The notes beneath the pieces are model-generated. The model was not told where the DNA came from and ran no database searches. It saw nothing but the letters and a program-made list of their open reading frames with translations. From an uncultured Prevotellaceae bacterium (GTDB taxonomy: Bacteria > Bacteroidota > Bacteroidia > Bacteroidales > Bacteroidaceae), in assembly GCA_946402905.1 (NCBI GenBank), contig CAMIYC010000029.1:1-41456 (forward strand): 41,456 nucleotides of DNA, written 5' to 3'. Shown piece by piece: positions 1 to 7,341 of this stretch. How positions within the stretch are numbered: the stretch's first letter is position 1; each line of letters starts with the position of its first letter. A program made the position numbers and the translations under genes.

Positions 1-79
1 CGCTGCCTACGGAGAAGGCGAAGCCGCTGCCTACGGAGAAGGCGAAGCCGCTGCCTACGGAGAAGGCGAAGCCGCTGCC
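1..79 (+). repeat. 24-bp perfect tandem repeat, three full copies plus a partial fourth
   Basis: A 24-bp unit occurs at 1-24, 25-48 and 49-72 without a mismatch, and the first 7 bases of a fourth copy follow at 73-79. More copies may lie to the left of the window. The unit length is a multiple of three, so copy-number change would keep the reading frame and only alter tail length. Confidence 0.9.
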
Positions 80-85
80 AGATGA
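1..85 (+). CDS. 3' end of an unidentified protein with an 8-residue tandem repeat tail (partial)
   Basis: Reading from base 2, the plus strand encodes three perfect copies of the octapeptide AAYGEGEA, then AAR and a TGA stop at 83-85. The gene enters from outside the window, so its function cannot be told. Ala/Gly/Glu/Tyr-rich repeats at a C terminus suggest a flexible or low-complexity tail. The reading frame is supported by the stop falling just after the repeat, and by a strong hairpin 8 nt further on between this gene and the convergent peptide-transporter gene. The frame choice is an inference: all other plus frames also stay open across most of this short stretch. Confidence 0.5.
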   Translation, partial: AAYGEGEAAAYGEGEAAAYGEGEAAAR

Positions 86-92
86 TATAAAA

Positions 93-127
93 ATCAAAGC
101 GCCTGTGGAAGCCACAGGCGCTTTGAT
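93..127 (-). terminator. Bidirectional intrinsic terminator between convergent genes
   Basis: A perfect 16-bp inverted repeat (ATCAAAGCGCCTGTGG at 93-108 and its complement at 112-127) closes on a 3-nt loop. Read on the minus strand, the stem is followed directly by a T-rich stretch (TTTTATAT), which makes it a good terminator for the peptide-transporter gene ending at 182. It also lies 8 nt past the stop of the plus-strand gene ending at 85, so it probably serves both. Confidence 0.85.
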
Positions 128-130
128 GTA

Positions 131-178
131 TTCTTGAGACTGGTTTCGGATTGTTTCTTGAGACTGGTTTCGGATTGT
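131..178. repeat. 24-bp direct duplication beside the transporter stop codon
   Basis: Two identical 24-bp units, 131-154 and 155-178, stand head to tail and stop 3 bp short of the peptide-transporter stop codon (182-184). They are unrelated in sequence to the 24-bp repeat at the left edge. The duplication lies between the terminator hairpin and the 3' end of the transporter gene, so it is probably transcribed as 3' untranslated sequence. Confidence 0.85.
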
Positions 179-181
179 TTC

Positions 182-1717
182 TCAGCAGACCTTCTCCAGT
201 CGCTTCATCATGGCAAACATGAAGATGGCGGCCACGAGGCAGACACCCATAAAGACAGCCCAGCAGAGCCAGAGGGGTACTGCTCCCCAGAGCATACCAC
301 CCACCAGCACCAGCTGGTTGCCAATGGCTGTAGCCACGAACCATCCACCCATCATCATACCCTTATATTTGGGTGGAGCCACCTTGGAGACAAATGAGAT
401 ACCCATAGGCGAGAGCAGCAGCTCGCCGAATGTCAGAATCAGATAGGTACCGATGAGCAGGTTGGGAGTGACATCAGCCACATGCATACCGACAGGATTG
501 CCGGATGCGTCGATTTCGGTCTGCGGCATGGGCAATCCGAAGGAAGACACCATCATCAACGCATAGGCCACAGCAGCCACGATCATACCGTAAGCGATCT
601 TTCGTGGAGCAGAAGGCTCCTTTCCTTTTGCCGCCAGAGAGCCGAAGATGGCCATCGACACCGGTGTAAGTGCTACGACATAGAATGGGTTGAACTGCTG
701 GAAGATGGGAGCCGAGATAGCCGTCTCACCCTCGAGAATGAAATACTTCCAGACGAGCAGAGCCAGGGCCACCAGAATCACGATGGCAGAAATGATCTTT
801 GCTTTGGCCGTCTTGCTCTGAAAGAGCGAGAATCCAGCGTATACGATGAAGATGATGAGCACGAGGTTCCACACATCGAAAGCCATGCTCTCGACACCTG
901 TAGAAGTCTTGGCCGTAAACTCATCGGCGAAGAATGTGAGCGAGAGTCCATTCTGGTGGAAAGCCATCCAGAAGAAGATGACCACCGCGAAGACAAGACA
1001 GAGCGCCACGATGCGCTGCTTGGTCTCCTCCTTGGTGAGTTCGGGCTCTGTACTGGCGGCATTGCCTTTGACAGCATCTTTCTTTCCACCCTCAGTATGC
1101 CGGAAGGTGGACCTGAAGATATAATAGATGGCTATCGAAAGGATGAGCGACGCACATGCCACGGCGAATGAGAAGTGGTAGGCATCATTGGAAGAATAGC
1201 CGAGAGAGGTCTCTGCCCACTCCTTGATACGTATGGCAGCCGTGGGAGCGAAAAGAGCACCGATATTAATCGCCATATAGAAAATGGAAAATCCAGAGTC
1301 GCGTTTGTCGGCATACTTGGGGTCGTCGTAGAGATTGCCCACCATCACCTGCAAGTTGCCTTTGAAGAGTCCGGTGCCGAATCCGATGAGCAGGAGTGCC
1401 GCGAGCATCACGACCAGAGCCAGGGTGTCGCCCCCAAATGGCACTGACAGCAAGAGGTATCCTGCAAACATGACGATAATACCCGTGGTGACCATTCGTC
1501 CGAATCCGAACTTGTCTGCGAGGATACCACCTATGAGGGGGAAGAAGTAGACAAACATCAGAAACGAACTGTAGATAGTACCTGCCACCCCTGGTGTCAA
1601 ACCAAAGTTGGCCCTCAAGAATAGTGCGAAGACGGCTATCATGGTATAATAGCCGAAGCGCTCGCCGGTGTTGGCCAGAGCCAATGCGAATAAACCTTTC
1701 GGTTGTCCTTCAAACAT
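182..1717 (-). CDS. POT/PTR2-family proton-coupled oligopeptide transporter
   Basis: The 511-residue, very hydrophobic protein is a major-facilitator carrier of the proton-dependent oligopeptide transporter family, which imports di- and tripeptides across the inner membrane. Visible family marks are the N-terminal NTGERFGYYTM (Glu19-Arg20, the E..ER proton-coupling motif of helix 1), the loop GGILADKFGFGR, and the PTR2 signature region with FYMAINIGAL in helix 5. Length is typical for the bacterial branch, about 12-14 helices. It is the last gene of a minus-strand series after the barrel protein (36 nt gap) and is followed by the hairpin at 93-127. Peptide uptake fits the proteolytic lifestyle suggested by the nearby prolyl oligopeptidase. 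The family call is firm; the exact substrate range is not visible. Confidence 0.93.
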   Translation of the reverse strand: MFEGQPKGLFALALANTGERFGYYTMIAVFALFLRANFGLTPGVAGTIYSSFLMFVYFFPLIGGILADKFGFGRMVTTGIIVMFAGYLLLSVPFGGDTLALVVMLAALLLIGFGTGLFKGNLQVMVGNLYDDPKYADKRDSGFSIFYMAINIGALFAPTAAIRIKEWAETSLGYSSNDAYHFSFAVACASLILSIAIYYIFRSTFRHTEGGKKDAVKGNAASTEPELTKEETKQRIVALCLVFAVVIFFWMAFHQNGLSLTFFADEFTAKTSTGVESMAFDVWNLVLIIFIVYAGFSLFQSKTAKAKIISAIVILVALALLVWKYFILEGETAISAPIFQQFNPFYVVALTPVSMAIFGSLAAKGKEPSAPRKIAYGMIVAAVAYALMMVSSFGLPMPQTEIDASGNPVGMHVADVTPNLLIGTYLILTFGELLLSPMGISFVSKVAPPKYKGMMMGGWFVATAIGNQLVLVGGMLWGAVPLWLCWAVFMGVCLVAAIFMFAMMKRLEKVC

Positions 1718-1753
1718 AGTATTTATTTTTTAAGTTATAGAATATCCGTTTGT

Positions 1754-2503
1754 TTAATTCGTCCTGATCAGATCAGTGAGATACGACAATTTGATGACGA
1801 TGCTGCTATGATTGGACTTGCCAAAGTAGTCGCGTTTGGAATTGCCGTAGATATTACCCAGTCCGTAGTAATAGCGGCCTTCGAGCAGGAAATGCCCCAC
1901 TCGTGGCACGATGTACTCAAGCCCCAGTCCGCCGGCAATGCCATAGTCGAATTTCTTCTCCACCTCCATCGCATACTGCTCATGGACCTTGTTTGCCCGT
2001 TCGTCCAGATTAGGCGATGCCAAGTCGAAATTGGACGAAGCAGACTCACTCAGGTAGACGCCGAACTGTGGACCAGCCTGAAAGAAGAACTGGAATCCCT
2101 TCTGTTCTTTTCCCCAGGCCAGATGTGCAAAGATGGGCACCTGTACATAATTGACGGAGCGGCTGTACTCTTCCGCCATTCCTGTCAGCGGGTTGACCAC
2201 TGGCTGGTCAACCGAGTTGAGGATGTCTTCTTTCCATCCCAAGCTGGCATAATTCACCTCTGCCATCACAGAACATATCGTGCTGAAATATTTCTCGCAT
2301 ACATATCTGAAAGAAAGTCCTCCGGTCAGACCACCATGCATTGCCTGTGGCACCCGCGGTGTGAATCCTACACTATTGAGCACATAGCCACCGTTGACTC
2401 CCACCGACAGGTCATTCCTATGCTCACCTACCTGTGCCAGCATCATGTGCCCCGGCAAGAAAGTCAGCAGCAGCCCTGTCAAAAGTCGTCTTAATATCAT
2501 CAT
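1754..2503 (-). CDS. PorT-like outer-membrane beta-barrel protein
   Basis: The 249-residue product begins with a signal peptide (two Met, two Arg, a Leu-rich core, cleavage probably after MMLAQ). It continues with alternating hydrophobic strands ending in aromatic residues, such as DLSVGVNGGYVLNSVGF, GGLSFRYV and HFLLEGRYYYGLGNIYG, the pattern of the outer-membrane beta-barrel families PorT/OMP_b-brl common in Bacteroidetes. PorT itself is tied to type IX secretion, but many paralogs have no known role, so no symbol is given. It sits between the LysM protein gene and the peptide transporter on the same strand. The 185-nt gap upstream is filled by an 8-bp-unit repeat array, so it may be read through from the LysM gene or have its own unseen promoter. 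Confidence 0.75.
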   Translation of the reverse strand: MMILRRLLTGLLLTFLPGHMMLAQVGEHRNDLSVGVNGGYVLNSVGFTPRVPQAMHGGLTGGLSFRYVCEKYFSTICSVMAEVNYASLGWKEDILNSVDQPVVNPLTGMAEEYSRSVNYVQVPIFAHLAWGKEQKGFQFFFQAGPQFGVYLSESASSNFDLASPNLDERANKVHEQYAMEVEKKFDYGIAGGLGLEYIVPRVGHFLLEGRYYYGLGNIYGNSKRDYFGKSNHSSIVIKLSYLTDLIRTN

Positions 2504-2523
2504 TTAGTCTTGAAAATCCATTA

Positions 2524-2684
2524 ACTTGTCCACTCGTCAACTCGTCACTAAAAGTATCAACTTGTCAACTCGTCTACTCGTCTACTTGTCACTAAAAGTA
2601 TCAACTCGTCTACTTGTCCACTCGTCTACTCGTCACTAAAAGTATCAACTTGTCAACTCGTCTACTTGTCAACTCGTCTACTCA
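2524..2684. repeat. Array of 8-bp units (ACTYGTCN) broken by a 13-bp spacer
   Basis: The gap between the LysM and barrel genes is an ordered array. Clusters of three or four 8-bp units of the form ACTCGTCN or ACTTGTCN are separated three times by the same element, ACTAAAAGTATCA. A related array lies at 37998-38058, and a single unit (ATCAACTCGTCA) sits just upstream of the prolyl oligopeptidase at 4308-4319. The array is too short-period for CRISPR and is noncoding, since the frame open across it is only an antisense shadow. Confidence 0.85.
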
Positions 2685-2688
2685 CCAA

Positions 2689-4074
2689 TCAATAATTCAC
2701 CGACTCAATCGTGCGGTCGGGCTTATAATGCACGAACATGAAATTGACATTTTTATGTCCTTTTCCTGCGACCTTGAAGCGCAGCGGGCTCTGCACAGGC
2801 TTATAGGTCATCTGTCCTTTTCCCCCATTGAAGGCATCTCCAAACTGGCTATAGCCCCCGATGAAGAAACAAGCGTGGTCGAATCCGGTGAGTGCGAATC
2901 TCGGCAGATTGTCAGCGTCCATGTCTTTTTCAAACCATTTCTTATAGTTGCGCTCCACCCATTTGGTATCGTTGGACAAGTCGTTGTAATAGAAATAGGT
3001 AGGGATATACGCATCGTATTTGAAGTAATGGTCGAGATACACCTTGGTATACATGAGCCACTCCTTATATCCGAAGAGCGAGATGGACAGGTCGGCATTT
3101 TTCTCCGTGAGCAGGTTGAGTTTGGCCAGTGTGGCATTGAGCGAAGGCGAGTGCTCGGTATTGACCACCACGACATTCTGCTGTGAGAGGCTGAACGCCT
3201 TGGCGAAATTTTTGTCGCTGGTTTTAAGGCTGGTGAGCGAGTATTTGATGGCATAATTGTCCATCTCGTTGCGCAGTTTCTTAGTAAACTCTCCTTTGGT
3301 ACTCTTTTCGTCCTCGCAGTCGATGATGACCACATGATATTTGTTAAACCACTGTATGAAATTCTTGATGGTCTGCGCGTCGAAATCCTCCGGTGTCTGA
3401 TACACCTGATAGATATTGGAGTAGTTTTCGACGTCATTGCCGCTGATGGAGAAAGGTATGACCATCATGATATGGTGCTTGGCACAGAAGTCGGCCAGTG
3501 GCTTCACCATCTTGGTATAGAGCGGCCCGATGATGATATCACACTCGGCGGCCTCCTTCTCCTGCAGCGTCTGTGTGATGTCTGCGTCGATAGGCACGTT
3601 CCATGCGTTCATGTCCACGGTGATACCGTCTTTTTTGACTCGGTCGCAGCCAAGCAGCAGTCCCCTGTAGTATTCCACCATGCGCCGCCCGTCGCCGTCC
3701 TTGTCATGGAGAGGGAGCATCACGCCCACCTTCACCGTTTTCTTCCCAGCGACGGTGGTGGTCACAGGTTGGCTTCCCTGCTGCACGGTGACGGTCGGAG
3801 TCTGAGCAGCGGATGACGTCTTCGTCTTGTCTGAGCCTTTTTTGCCGTAAGGGATATTGATGGTATCATCTTTTTTCAGCTCATAGCCCTGCTTTTTCAT
3901 CTCCGGATTGGCGGCGATGAGTTCCTCAATGGTCACACCATATCGCTTGGCGATACCAAAAACGGTCTCGCTTTTCTGTACTTTGTGTTTGGTTCTTATC
4001 TCTGCATTCTGCGCCACGGCGACATTGATCAGCGTGAGCAGCATCAAGACAACAAAAAATCTGATAGGTCTCAT
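2689..4074 (-). CDS. Secreted LysM-domain protein with a periplasmic-binding-protein-like body
   Basis: The 461-residue protein starts with a signal peptide (MRPIRFFVVLMLLTLINVAVAQ). An N-terminal LysM domain follows at about residues 27-76 (HKVQKSETVFGIAKRYGVT ... LKKDDTINIPYG), a fold that binds the glycan of peptidoglycan. After a Thr/Ser/Gln-rich linker, residues about 112-461 resemble the type 1 periplasmic binding fold of amino-acid ABC receptors (VKVGVMLPLHDKDGDGRRMVEYYRGLL, then DIIIGPLYTKMVKPLADFC). No ABC permease or ATPase is adjacent, so it is probably an envelope protein rather than a transport receptor. LysM plus receptor-fold proteins of this kind occur widely in Bacteroidetes, with unclear function. 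It is first in its minus-strand series and has a promoter at 4106-4137. Confidence 0.8.
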   Translation of the reverse strand: MRPIRFFVVLMLLTLINVAVAQNAEIRTKHKVQKSETVFGIAKRYGVTIEELIAANPEMKKQGYELKKDDTINIPYGKKGSDKTKTSSAAQTPTVTVQQGSQPVTTTVAGKKTVKVGVMLPLHDKDGDGRRMVEYYRGLLLGCDRVKKDGITVDMNAWNVPIDADITQTLQEKEAAECDIIIGPLYTKMVKPLADFCAKHHIMMVIPFSISGNDVENYSNIYQVYQTPEDFDAQTIKNFIQWFNKYHVVIIDCEDEKSTKGEFTKKLRNEMDNYAIKYSLTSLKTSDKNFAKAFSLSQQNVVVVNTEHSPSLNATLAKLNLLTEKNADLSISLFGYKEWLMYTKVYLDHYFKYDAYIPTYFYYNDLSNDTKWVERNYKKWFEKDMDADNLPRFALTGFDHACFFIGGYSQFGDAFNGGKGQMTYKPVQSPLRFKVAGKGHKNVNFMFVHYKPDRTIESVNY

Positions 4075-4105
4075 ATTCTAAGATTAATCACTGGTCATAA
4101 TACTG

Positions 4106-4137
4106 CAAAAGTACGAAATTGTTTTCAAGTCCGCAAG
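4106..4137 (-). promoter_or_regulatory. Probable Bacteroidetes promoter of the LysM gene
   Basis: On the minus strand, TACTTTTG (4106-4113) matches the -7 consensus TAnnTTTG. A weak -33 element CTTG (4134-4137) stands 20 nt upstream of it. The start codon at 4074 lies about 30 nt downstream. Confidence 0.6.
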
Positions 4138-4213
4138 TTATCCTCTATTTTTTTTACGATTAGCCATAGAGTAAACCAAAAAGCGAAGCGGATAAAAATC
4201 CACTGTCCAAATA

Positions 4214-4245
4214 TTTATAAAAAAGAGAATAATTTTGTATTTTTG
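4214..4245 (+). promoter_or_regulatory. Probable promoter of the prolyl oligopeptidase gene
   Basis: TATTTTTG at 4238-4245 fits the -7 consensus TAnnTTTG. TTTA at 4214-4217, one base off the -33 TTTG, is 20 nt upstream. The leader to the start codon at 4349 would be about 95 nt and contains one unit of the ACTCGTCA repeat at about 4311. Confidence 0.55.
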
Positions 4246-4348
4246 CCGTTAGAATCAAAATCAGTCATTATAAAGACGGAGATGATCAGCGGTATTGCAT
4301 TCATCTTATCAACTCGTCAAGTAAGAATGACTCGTGAACTAAATCATT

Positions 4349-6451
4349 ATGAGAAAACTGTTTTTATTCACCACACTGGTCCTCACCCACATGACGATGG
4401 ACTCACAGACTCTGAATTATCCCAACACCCCCAAGGACAACACCGTGGACGAATACTTCGGTGTGAAAGTAGCTGACCCTTACCGCTGGCTGGAGGACGA
4501 CAATAGCGCACAGACCGCCCAATGGGTGGAAGCCGAAAATGCCGTCACCACCTCCTACCTCCAGCGTATCCCCTTCCGTGAGCGGCTGTTGAAGCGGCTT
4601 CAGCAAGTGGCCAATTATGAAAAGGTGGGCATACCCTTTGAGAAAAACGGCCGATGGTATTTCTATCGCAACGACGGTCTTCAAAACCAGAGCGTGCTCT
4701 ACGTCATGGACGAACTTGGGGGCAGCCCGCGCATCTTCCTCGACCCCAACACGCTCAGCAGCGACGGCACGGTGGCTCTGAAGGGAGTCTATTTCTCCCA
4801 CAACGGCAAATACGCGGCCTACACCATCTCTCGCAGCGGTTCCGACTGGGAAGAGATCTATGTGGTCGATGCCCAAACCGGCCGTCAACTTGACGACCAC
4901 ATACAATGGGCCAAATTCACGGGTGCCACATGGTGTGGCGATGGTTTCTACTATAGTGCCTATGACTCTCCCGAGCAGGGTCACGAGTATTCCAATGTCA
5001 ACGAATGCCACAAGATCTATTACCACCGTGTGGGCACTCCCCAGAGCCAGGATGAGCTGTTCTATATGAACCCAGCCTATCCACAACGCTTCTACAGCGT
5101 GTCTGTCAACGAAGAGGAGACCATCATGTATCTCTATGAGAGCGGTGCCGGTTCGGGCAACAACCTGTTTGTAAGAGACCTGCAGAAGAAAGACTCGCAG
5201 TTTTTCCAACTCACCTCCGACATGGATTTCAGCTATAGTGTGATAGGCAATATCGGGCGCCGGTTGTATCTCATGACCAACTATCAGGCTCCCAAAGGCA
5301 AGATTGTCGTCACTGACCTCGACCACCCCGGCATGGCCCATTGGCAAGACCTCATCGCCGAGGGTGCCCATGTGCTTGAGGATGCCAGCATCATCGACGG
5401 CCGTCTGGTGGTGAGCTATAGTCAGGATGCCTCGACCCATGCCTATGTCTACACGCTTACTGGTGAGCGGAGAAACGAGATACGTCTGCCGTCAGTGGGT
5501 TCTGCCGGTTTCTCCGGCAAAAAAGACTCCAGCCACTGTTTCTATTCCTTCAGTTCCTACACTATGCCAGGCACAATCTACCGCTACGACTTCGACAGCG
5601 ACACCAGCACTGTCTATTATGCGCCGAAAGTCGGTTTCAAGACCAGCGATTTCGAGAGCCGCCAAGTGTTCTTCCAGAGCAAAGACGGCACCCGTATCCC
5701 CATGTTTCTCACCTACAAGAAAGGTCTGAAGCTCAACGGCAAGAATCCGGTGTATCTCTATGGCTACGGCGGCTTCAACATTGGCTTGTCTCCCTCATTT
5801 TCCACCACCCGCATCCCCTTCCTCGAGCGCGGCGGCATCTATGCGGTGGTCAATCTGCGCGGCGGCAGCGAATATGGCGAGGAATGGCACCTTGCCGGCA
5901 CCAAGATGCACAAACAGAACGTGTTTGACGACTTTATCTCAGCCGCCGAGTGGCTCATCACAGAGCGTTATACCAACAAGGACAAGATTGCCATCGTGGG
6001 TGGCAGCAACGGCGGTCTGCTCGTGGGTGCTTGTATGACCCAGCGTCCCGACCTCTTCCGCGTGGCCATCCCCCAGGTGGGCGTGATGGACATGCTGCGC
6101 TACCACAAGTTCACCATTGGCTGGAACTGGGCCTCGGACTACGGCACGAGCGACGACAGCCGTGAGATGTTTGAGTATCTCCGCGGATACTCGCCGCTGC
6201 ACAACCTGCGCCCCGGCGTGTCCTATCCTGCCACCCTGGTCACCACTGCCGACCATGACGACCGCGTGGTACCAGCCCACTCGTTCAAGTTTGCCGCCAC
6301 GCTGCAGGAGTGTCACGCCGGCAATGCTCCCGTGCTCATCCGCATCGACACCAAGGCCGGCCATGGCGGCGGGAAGCCACTGAGCAAGGTGCTGGAAGAA
6401 CAAGCCGACATCTACGGATTCATCATGTACCATCTCGGCATGAAATACTGA
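4349..6451 (+). CDS. Prolyl oligopeptidase (S9A serine peptidase)
   Basis: The 700-residue protein has the full layout of family S9A: an N-terminal beta-propeller (DPYRWLEDDNSAQTAQWVEAEN near the start) followed by an alpha/beta-hydrolase domain. The catalytic residues can be placed by family pattern: Ser553 in GGSNGG, Asp637 in ADHDDRVVP and His672 in KAGHGGGKP, matching porcine Ser554, Asp641 and His680. The enzyme cleaves short proline-containing peptides after proline. The first 20 residues (MRKLFLFTTLVLTHMTMDSQ) look like a weak signal peptide, so a periplasmic location is likely but not certain. It is transcribed alone, divergent from the LysM gene. Together with the POT transporter it suggests use of dietary or host peptides. 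Confidence 0.95.
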   Translation: MRKLFLFTTLVLTHMTMDSQTLNYPNTPKDNTVDEYFGVKVADPYRWLEDDNSAQTAQWVEAENAVTTSYLQRIPFRERLLKRLQQVANYEKVGIPFEKNGRWYFYRNDGLQNQSVLYVMDELGGSPRIFLDPNTLSSDGTVALKGVYFSHNGKYAAYTISRSGSDWEEIYVVDAQTGRQLDDHIQWAKFTGATWCGDGFYYSAYDSPEQGHEYSNVNECHKIYYHRVGTPQSQDELFYMNPAYPQRFYSVSVNEEETIMYLYESGAGSGNNLFVRDLQKKDSQFFQLTSDMDFSYSVIGNIGRRLYLMTNYQAPKGKIVVTDLDHPGMAHWQDLIAEGAHVLEDASIIDGRLVVSYSQDASTHAYVYTLTGERRNEIRLPSVGSAGFSGKKDSSHCFYSFSSYTMPGTIYRYDFDSDTSTVYYAPKVGFKTSDFESRQVFFQSKDGTRIPMFLTYKKGLKLNGKNPVYLYGYGGFNIGLSPSFSTTRIPFLERGGIYAVVNLRGGSEYGEEWHLAGTKMHKQNVFDDFISAAEWLITERYTNKDKIAIVGGSNGGLLVGACMTQRPDLFRVAIPQVGVMDMLRYHKFTIGWNWASDYGTSDDSREMFEYLRGYSPLHNLRPGVSYPATLVTTADHDDRVVPAHSFKFAATLQECHAGNAPVLIRIDTKAGHGGGKPLSKVLEEQADIYGFIMYHLGMKY

Positions 6452-6498
6452 TTTGATAAAAAAACATAAAGAGCAGTCTCTATAAGCAATAAATTTCG

Positions 6499-6506
6499 TA
6501 ACTTTG
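6499..6506 (+). promoter_or_regulatory. -7 element of the CHU_C protein gene promoter
   Basis: TAACTTTG matches TAnnTTTG and lies 23 nt before the start codon at 6530. No convincing TTTG is found 19-21 nt upstream, so only the -7 half is supported. Confidence 0.5.
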
Positions 6507-6529
6507 CCACGATACAGAAAAAGACACTA

Positions 6530-7267
6530 ATGAATTATCTTAAGATCCTTTGCCTCACACTTCTTGCGGTTTTTGCTCCGCAGAGAATGCTGGCCGATGA
6601 CGACCCCGTTCCCACCATCAGTCCTTACGTGAACTATTTCGATATCAACGGCGATGAGGTGAGCACAGACTTCTCCGCCCCCCTCACCGGCAAGTTTTAC
6701 GGCAATGCCGAAAACGTGGGTGCGTGGAATGAATACTACGAGTGGCGTTTCACCCTGGAGGGCGAACTCGAGCCTTACCTCATCCGCTATGAGCAGGACA
6801 CGGAGTATGTGTTTACCAAAGCCGGCACTCATCGGATTGTGCTCTACGCCACCTTCACTCAAGGCAACGACACCATCGCCTACACCGATGAATACTGGAA
6901 CGAGGTGGGGCCTTTTACGGTCGCCATCAGTGAGAGCAAGCTCACCATGCCCAACGCCTTCTCGCCCAACGGCGACACCCACAACGACATCTACAAGGCC
7001 AAGGAGTGGAAGAGCCTGGTGGAGTTTCACGCCACCATCTACAACCGCTGGGGACAGAAACTCTATGAGTGGGACAACCCCGCCGAAGGCTGGGACGGCA
7101 AGTTTCACGGCACCGACGTGAAGCAAGGCGTCTACTTCGTCGAGGTCAAGGCCCAGGGTGCCGACGGCCGCAAATACCACATCCGCAGGGATGTCAACCT
7201 GATGCGTGGCTACCGCAATAATGAGTCGTCATCGTCATCCTCGTCTGACGGGGGCAGCGGCGAATAG
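6530..7267 (+). CDS. Small secreted protein with a T9SS type B (CHU_C) sorting domain
   Basis: The 245-residue protein has an N-terminal signal peptide, cleaved probably after MLADD near residue 25. A beta-rich Ig/PKD-like region follows (about 30-135, with TKAGTHRIVLYATFTQGNDT). A CHU_C-type gliding-motility C-terminal domain occupies about 140-226: MPNAFSPNGDTHND, YNRWGQKLYEWDN, WDGKFHGTDVKQGVYFVEV. This domain directs cargo through the type IX system to the cell surface. Unusually, the sorting domain is not the very end: a polar tail with seven consecutive Ser (233-239) and an SDGGSGE ending follows. It is much smaller than typical CHU_C cargo and has no catalytic domain. It stands between the peptidase and uvrA with its own -7 element. 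Confidence 0.85.
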   Translation: MNYLKILCLTLLAVFAPQRMLADDDPVPTISPYVNYFDINGDEVSTDFSAPLTGKFYGNAENVGAWNEYYEWRFTLEGELEPYLIRYEQDTEYVFTKAGTHRIVLYATFTQGNDTIAYTDEYWNEVGPFTVAISESKLTMPNAFSPNGDTHNDIYKAKEWKSLVEFHATIYNRWGQKLYEWDNPAEGWDGKFHGTDVKQGVYFVEVKAQGADGRKYHIRRDVNLMRGYRNNESSSSSSSDGGSGE

Positions 7268-7341
7268 TCAGGCTTTCTGCCCTGCCCCATTCGTCATACT
7301 TATCCACGCACACCACCTATATCTCCATCATCAAAAACAAC

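Noticed and set aside
1..178. CRISPR array from the two 24-bp repeats
   Set aside because: Copies are head to tail with no unique spacers, and the two sets are unrelated.
2524..2684. CRISPR array
   Set aside because: Units are only 8 bp and the spacers are identical rather than unique; no cas genes are present.
2614..3186. Plus-strand frame of 190 codons starting in the 8-bp repeat array
   Set aside because: It runs antisense through the LysM/binding-protein gene, has repeat-derived N-terminal residues and no recognisable domain.
4403..5440. Minus-strand frame of 345 codons opposite the prolyl oligopeptidase
   Set aside because: It is an antisense shadow in GC-rich coding DNA; the plus-strand frame has a full catalytic domain and promoter.
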